Shown here piece by piece: positions 19,233-23,128 of a stretch of DNA of 23,128 nt. The notes under the pieces were generated by a model, which was not told where the DNA came from, searched no databases, and saw only the letters and a list, made by a program, of their open reading frames with translations. The translations under genes were made by a program, and so were the position numbers. Location: positions 48,819-71,946 of the forward strand of contig NAOQ01000043.1 of NCBI GenBank assembly GCA_002751075.1, read 5' to 3'. Numbering within the stretch: position 1 is the stretch's first letter; every line of letters begins with the position of its first letter. The DNA comes from Ichthyophonus hoferi. Taxonomy: Eukaryota; Opisthokonta; Ichthyosporea; Ichthyophonida; Ichthyophonidae.

Positions 19233-20400
19233 TTCTAGGCAACCGAGGACTGTAAAGATTAAAGAATTTTAGTTGGGGTTTCCCTGATCAGCCCAACTGC
19301 ATGGATAGAAACCTCAGCCTGGGTACAGCCATATAACAGTTACGAAAAATTGTTATTTTCATGCACCCCTTTTGTATTGGTGCCATATTTTTTAACTTAT
19401 AATTTTTTGTAGCTACTCGTATTAAAATTTTTAACGTCGTTCTCTAGACGGGCGAGAAATAATAATAATCTATCTTTAGTACTTAGTAATATTAATCACG
19501 TTGAGATAAAGTATACGCATTGGCAATCATCATGGATGGCGTGAATCTAGCAGTATTTCATTGATAACAAATCGAAGCTGCAGCCAGTACATAATTACAT
19601 AATAATAACTATATAATCTATTACTCCAACAAATACCCTTCTATTTGTGACAAGCAATTGTAGTCTTTGACATGAAAATCCACATCTGAGCAATAATACT
19701 TGGAGACCAGGCCAATGTTGAATTTCTATTAGTTAATTAAGAATATTAACAACTTTGTGAGAGTCATTGTCAGACCTGTTATGTGATTATGGATTAGCGT
19801 TTATGACCACAAATGAGTCTAGCTGTAAATATGAAACTCTGTTATAATTTTAGGTAAAATTGTCTAAAATTATTTATAGAATTCAAAAATAATTTACTAT
19901 ATTATAACACACCTTTCTAGTGCAGTAAAATGCAAGTCCGCCATGTGTTTTTTTTTTTTGCTTCTCTGGGTATGTTAATGAGAAGAGCTTCCCAAACGAT
20001 AATTAAGAATAATCAAATTAATTCCGAGCCAATAGGTTAACCAAATATTCTTGTTTAGCATTGCCTCGCATAAACGATGTACAATAAAATTTGCTCATAT
20101 CTTATGCCAAAATGTAATATCTATTAATAGGAATCTTTATAAAGCAATGTATTAATATATAATTTTATTATTATTGAATTACCGAAGTGCTATAAAAATA
20201 TTTACTCTTTCCATTTCTGTGTACACACTGGAGGAGTCGGGCCATAATTGTGATGATTCGAAATTATAACGGGTCAGTGAAATCGCGCGCATTCGGTTGC
20301 CAGGATAACATAGTTTCTATATTTATAATATATCATAACACAATATCATCCCTGTGTGTTACAGCATAAATGCTTTAGAATTATTTATAATAGTATTTTA
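19233..20400. other. Upstream region of the CCCH gene, otherwise featureless
   Basis: About 1.2 kb of AT-rich DNA without ORFs. A slightly GC-richer patch at 20230-20310 (GGAGGAGTCGGGCC, ATCGCGCGCATTCGG) lies 130-210 bp before the proposed start codon and may be the promoter core region. No defined box is convincing. Confidence 0.35.
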
Positions 20401-20407
20401 TAGTTCA

Positions 20408-20415
20408 TATATAAG
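20408..20415 (+). promoter_or_regulatory. TATA-like box near the CCCH gene start, doubtful
   Basis: TATATAAG lies only 26 bp before the proposed ATG at 20441. A TATA-directed start about 30 bp downstream would fall on the ATG itself. Either the leader is nearly absent, the true start codon is further downstream, or this is ordinary AT-rich sequence. Confidence 0.2.
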
Positions 20416-20440
20416 ATATTAATTAAGAGAACGGTTAATA

Positions 20441-22142
20441 ATGGCTGATAAAAAAAGTGGAAATGGTAAGCCTAGCGCTTGGGTATCAGTTAAATCAACA
20501 GCAGGGAAAGGAAATGGTAAATGCACGTGTAGACTGTGTTGGGGGGAGGAAAGTACCTGTTGAAGTTTGTATCAAAATATATATAATAACAATAAGTAAA
20601 TAAGTTACTTACTTTACACGGAAATGATGAATGTAAATACGTTGCATATACATTGATTAAACAACAACCGGAACATGTGCAACTATAAGAATCATGCAGG
20701 TGTATTTCTAGGCGAGCTACTGAAACACGGAGACTTGTGTCATTTTGTGTATAAATACCTAAAATACTTAAGTAATTTCAGCATTATTATTTACATGGTC
20801 CTTTTTCTTCTCAACTTATTTTTTCTATATGTGTTGTTTCTGTTTCCTTAATGTCACATATCGTCTTGCAACGTTCGAATATTAAACCTGTAACTATTAA
20901 ATACTCAACTATCAGTTTATTAGCAGCATTGAATTATTATTCTGACTGCGTTTCCACTATGTTTCATTAACTATTCTTATATTTTCTCTTTCATACTCAC
21001 CTTATATATAAATACATGTATGTTGTATGAATACTTTATGCATAATTGCACACATATGCCTTGCCTATTTAAACTTGATACAATTCCAAGTGTATCCCTT
21101 GCTCCTCCTCTCTTCATATTCCTTTCCCCGCGTCAGGTCTTTTTCTCTTTTTTAAAACCATCATTTTATATTAATTTTTATCTTCACTTGCCTACACCCA
21201 CCAACAAACACCCACACCCACACCCATATTTTTATAATATGCTTTATCTTTTGCCTATTGTTTCTTCTACTGTTGTTATCGTGTTAGCTTACATTACCTA
21301 CTTTCCTATATCCCACCTACTTTCCTCTATTACTCTCCCATACCACACCTTCTTCACTAGTTAACACCTACGTTCTTTTTCCCCACACTCAGCGAATACC
21401 AATTCTAGAACCAGTAATAACCCACCCCCGTTGATGGGGGAAGAAGAAATTAAACGACTTAACAGGATTATGTTTGATTTTGACCCTCACCATAATCGAC
21501 TAGAGGTTAGAATGAGTCCGTCACAGGACTATCCACCATGGAAATACATGCCAACACACCTATCTAACAAGCATACGGTAGATTATATGTTTCACCCCGA
21601 CCTATATAAAACTAATAAATGTAAACGTGTTGAAGACGGTAAACAATGCGGATTTGAGCATTGTGCCTTTGTTCATCCGGGAGAGAGATATGTTCCTCGT
21701 TGGCGAAATTCGGGCTCTTACTTTGATGGTAACTGGTACCCGCCGCTGCCTATTACTTGTAAGCACCTCTCTCTATCTCTCTTCTTTCCTATGGAACGGG
21801 ATATATATACGCACAAATACGCATATATGCACCTACATATACATATCCACATACATGTACAGATGTAGGGGGCATTTTTACCCCCTATTCTTACCCATAT
21901 CGATATCATGCATTCAAAAGCAAAACACTTAACATATACGTACACTCATACCTACATTCACTCCCCACACATATCCAAATATAATCTTCTTTGTTTTATT
22001 ACTTGCTTTAATTACAGTTAGGCTAAAGGCAATAGCGAATTAATGATTATATTTTTAACGCAGATAAATGGTTCGCTTATTTGATGATGGAATTCAAAAC
22101 TACTGGCCCATGTCGTAGAGAGACGTGCGAGGATTGGTCTAT
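20441..22142 (+). CDS. CCCH-type zinc-finger protein, spliced, 3' end missing
   Basis: Exon 2 (21393-21758) follows a pyrimidine-rich acceptor (CCCCACACTCAG) and ends before GTAAGC. It encodes 122 codons including the finger C-x8-C-x4-C-x3-H (C at 21620, 21647 and 21662; H at 21674), with YKT just before and HPGE just after, features typical of RNA-binding CCCH proteins. Exon 3 (22064-22142) joins in phase after AACGCAG and encodes MMEFKTTGPCRRETCEDWS, the first half of a second finger, then a donor GTAAGT. The F-K-x-x-x-C...C-x-D-W pattern recalls plant-type tandem CCCH and Unkempt-like proteins, where C-P-F-x-H follows. That part must lie in an exon not found here. Exon 1 is proposed as 20441-20465 or 20441-20516 (MADKKSGN...), both leaving the phase exon 2 needs. 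Likely role: binding mRNA to control its stability or translation. Exons 2 and 3 are well supported, exon 1 less so. Confidence 0.7.
20464..20520 (+). promoter_or_regulatory. Tandem splice donors of CCCH exon 1
   Basis: The word GGAAATGGTAA occurs twice, 51 bp apart, giving possible donors G|GTAAGC (after 20465) and G|GTAAAT (after 20516). Both leave phase 1, which fits the two leading bases CG of exon 2 (forming GCG, Ala). Choosing the distal site would add 17 residues without changing frame. Seen in sequence; use is inferred. Confidence 0.4.
20830..21392 (+). other. Pyrimidine-rich end of CCCH intron 1
   Basis: The plus strand from about 20830 to the acceptor at 21392 is strongly T- and C-rich, with (CACACC)-like runs at 21197-21226. 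This makes a long, spurious open frame (21020-21364). The strand bias fits a long polypyrimidine region before the acceptor. No other gene is seen in the intron. Confidence 0.4.
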
Positions 22143-23128
22143 GTAAGTACACTGATTAGCTTTATGAACAATAAATATATCCCATATACTCTTTCTTACT
22201 TTCATATATTTTTACGTGCTTGCGTGATTTTATATTCCTACACAGCCATATGTTTTGTCCTCACACTTATATGTACTCGCTTCATCGTGTGACACACATA
22301 TGTATATGCATACACATAGTACACACATTTAATGCATGCACATGCACATACACACTCTACATGTAGTTCATATATGCATACATTTCCTATATAAATTACA
22401 TATACGTTATATATAACCTTCCAGTCCTACATATTCACTTATATACTTATCTTTCCTACACTACTATTTGCTTTCACACACATCGACACATTCACCCAAT
22501 CAACAGTATCTACTCTCATTCCTTACCATGATTTCATTGGTACACCTTGCATTTTTCTTATTATAAAATTCTTTTTACTAACTTATCTTATTCTTTCACA
22601 CACCCATTATAGCGTTTTATTTTATATTGCTCTTAACTGCCAACTCGTACTTCCAATGTGATTGGCTATATGCGCACTCGATCTATTCATGTTCCTAATG
22701 TTATCAGATACTACTATCCTCACTTTTCCAAGTGTGCCTTTTCTTCCTACTTTCCTGTCTTTTCTTTTCAACTTATTATCTCACATCTACCTATTCTTTT
22801 TTTTCTTGTACTAAAGCCCACCCATTTTCTCCTCTCCATATATGTGAGTAGATATTGAATATCTAGCAGTGACTTACTATATAATCATAATAATACGCGC
22901 ATGATTTTTGTATAACAATTTTTATTTAATGCTTTTTAAGACATTGTTTATAACACTAATAATATCATGACTATCAGCATGATTCATATATTATAAAATC
23001 ATTGCCCCATTTCCTTACTAATAATCACAACGGAAGACCGAAAATAATTCTATTAACTTTAGTCTCACATACACACGATGATAATAACGAACCAAAAACA
23101 CACTCACATATATATATATATATATACT
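22143..23128 (+). other. CCCH gene intron 3, open at the right edge
   Basis: After the donor GTAAGT the plus strand is pyrimidine-rich and full of CACATA/TATACA short repeats, much like introns 1 and 2. I looked for an exon starting in the right phase and supplying Cys-Pro-Phe-x-His. The best candidate, after GTTATCAG at 22707, gives YYYPHFSKCAF with no following His and was not accepted. The intron probably runs past the window. It ends in (TA)9 at 23109-23126. Confidence 0.4.
23109..23126. repeat. (TA)9 microsatellite
   Basis: A simple TA run at the right edge of the window. Confidence 0.85.

Noticed and set aside
21020-21364. 114-codon plus-strand ORF within CCCH intron 1
   Set aside because: It is made of pyrimidine-rich sequence coding mostly Pro, Ser, Phe, Leu and His, lies just before a strong acceptor, and fits no domain.
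22658-22858. Candidate last exon of the CCCH gene after GTTATCAG (22707)
   Set aside because: The phase fits, but the product YYYPHFSKCAF lacks the His needed to finish the second finger and runs into pyrimidine-rich sequence.

Overview
The window looks like a gene-poor, AT-rich, repeat-laden piece of a eukaryotic nuclear genome. The evidence is one clearly intron-bearing CCCH zinc-finger gene, one single-exon C2H2 zinc-finger gene with TATA and CCAAT boxes, no operons, and several decayed Ty1/copia retrotransposons. My favoured guess is a fungus with a large, transposon-swollen genome (for example an early-diverging 'zygomycete' lineage). I infer this only from the style of the C2H2 gene (one finger plus a long Ser/Asn/Tyr-rich tail) and the copia load. 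A protist or an invertebrate is not excluded.

Layout. 1-844: minus-strand copia pol remnant (connection region and start of reverse transcriptase) leaving the window on the left. 845-1690: minus-strand copy of a short, internally deleted copia derivative, called here family D (LTR, primer-binding site, gag start, RNase H end, polypurine tract). About 1.7-3.2 kb: nothing recognisable. 3205-3570: plus-strand family D fragment. 3855-4020: fragment of a second LTR type, called LTR2. 5089-5703: C2H2 zinc-finger gene on the minus strand, with its promoter and a small GC-richer island just upstream. 6174-6568: two very short, divergent, unrecognised ORFs. 7676-9368: two LTR2 copies facing each other, forming a long inverted repeat. 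9500-11363: minus-strand family D array, LTR-internal-LTR-truncated internal. 11.4-16.2 kb: long, heavily decayed plus-strand copia element (gag, protease, integrase, RT), interrupted around 14.1-15.0 kb by sequence that is probably foreign. 16.7-18.4 kb: a different copia pol remnant on the minus strand. 18.4-20.4 kb: intergenic, with an 18-bp palindrome built on TGACGTCA. 20441 to the right edge: CCCH-type zinc-finger gene with at least three exons, whose last exon(s) lie outside the window or were not found.

The two host genes encode likely regulators: a putative DNA-binding C2H2 factor and a putative RNA-binding CCCH protein. They are about 15 kb apart and nothing suggests they work together. 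The rest is mostly fossil LTR retrotransposon. The most interesting points are a propagated, internally deleted copia derivative, and phase-preserving tandem splice donors in the CCCH gene. No clear novel biological system was found.
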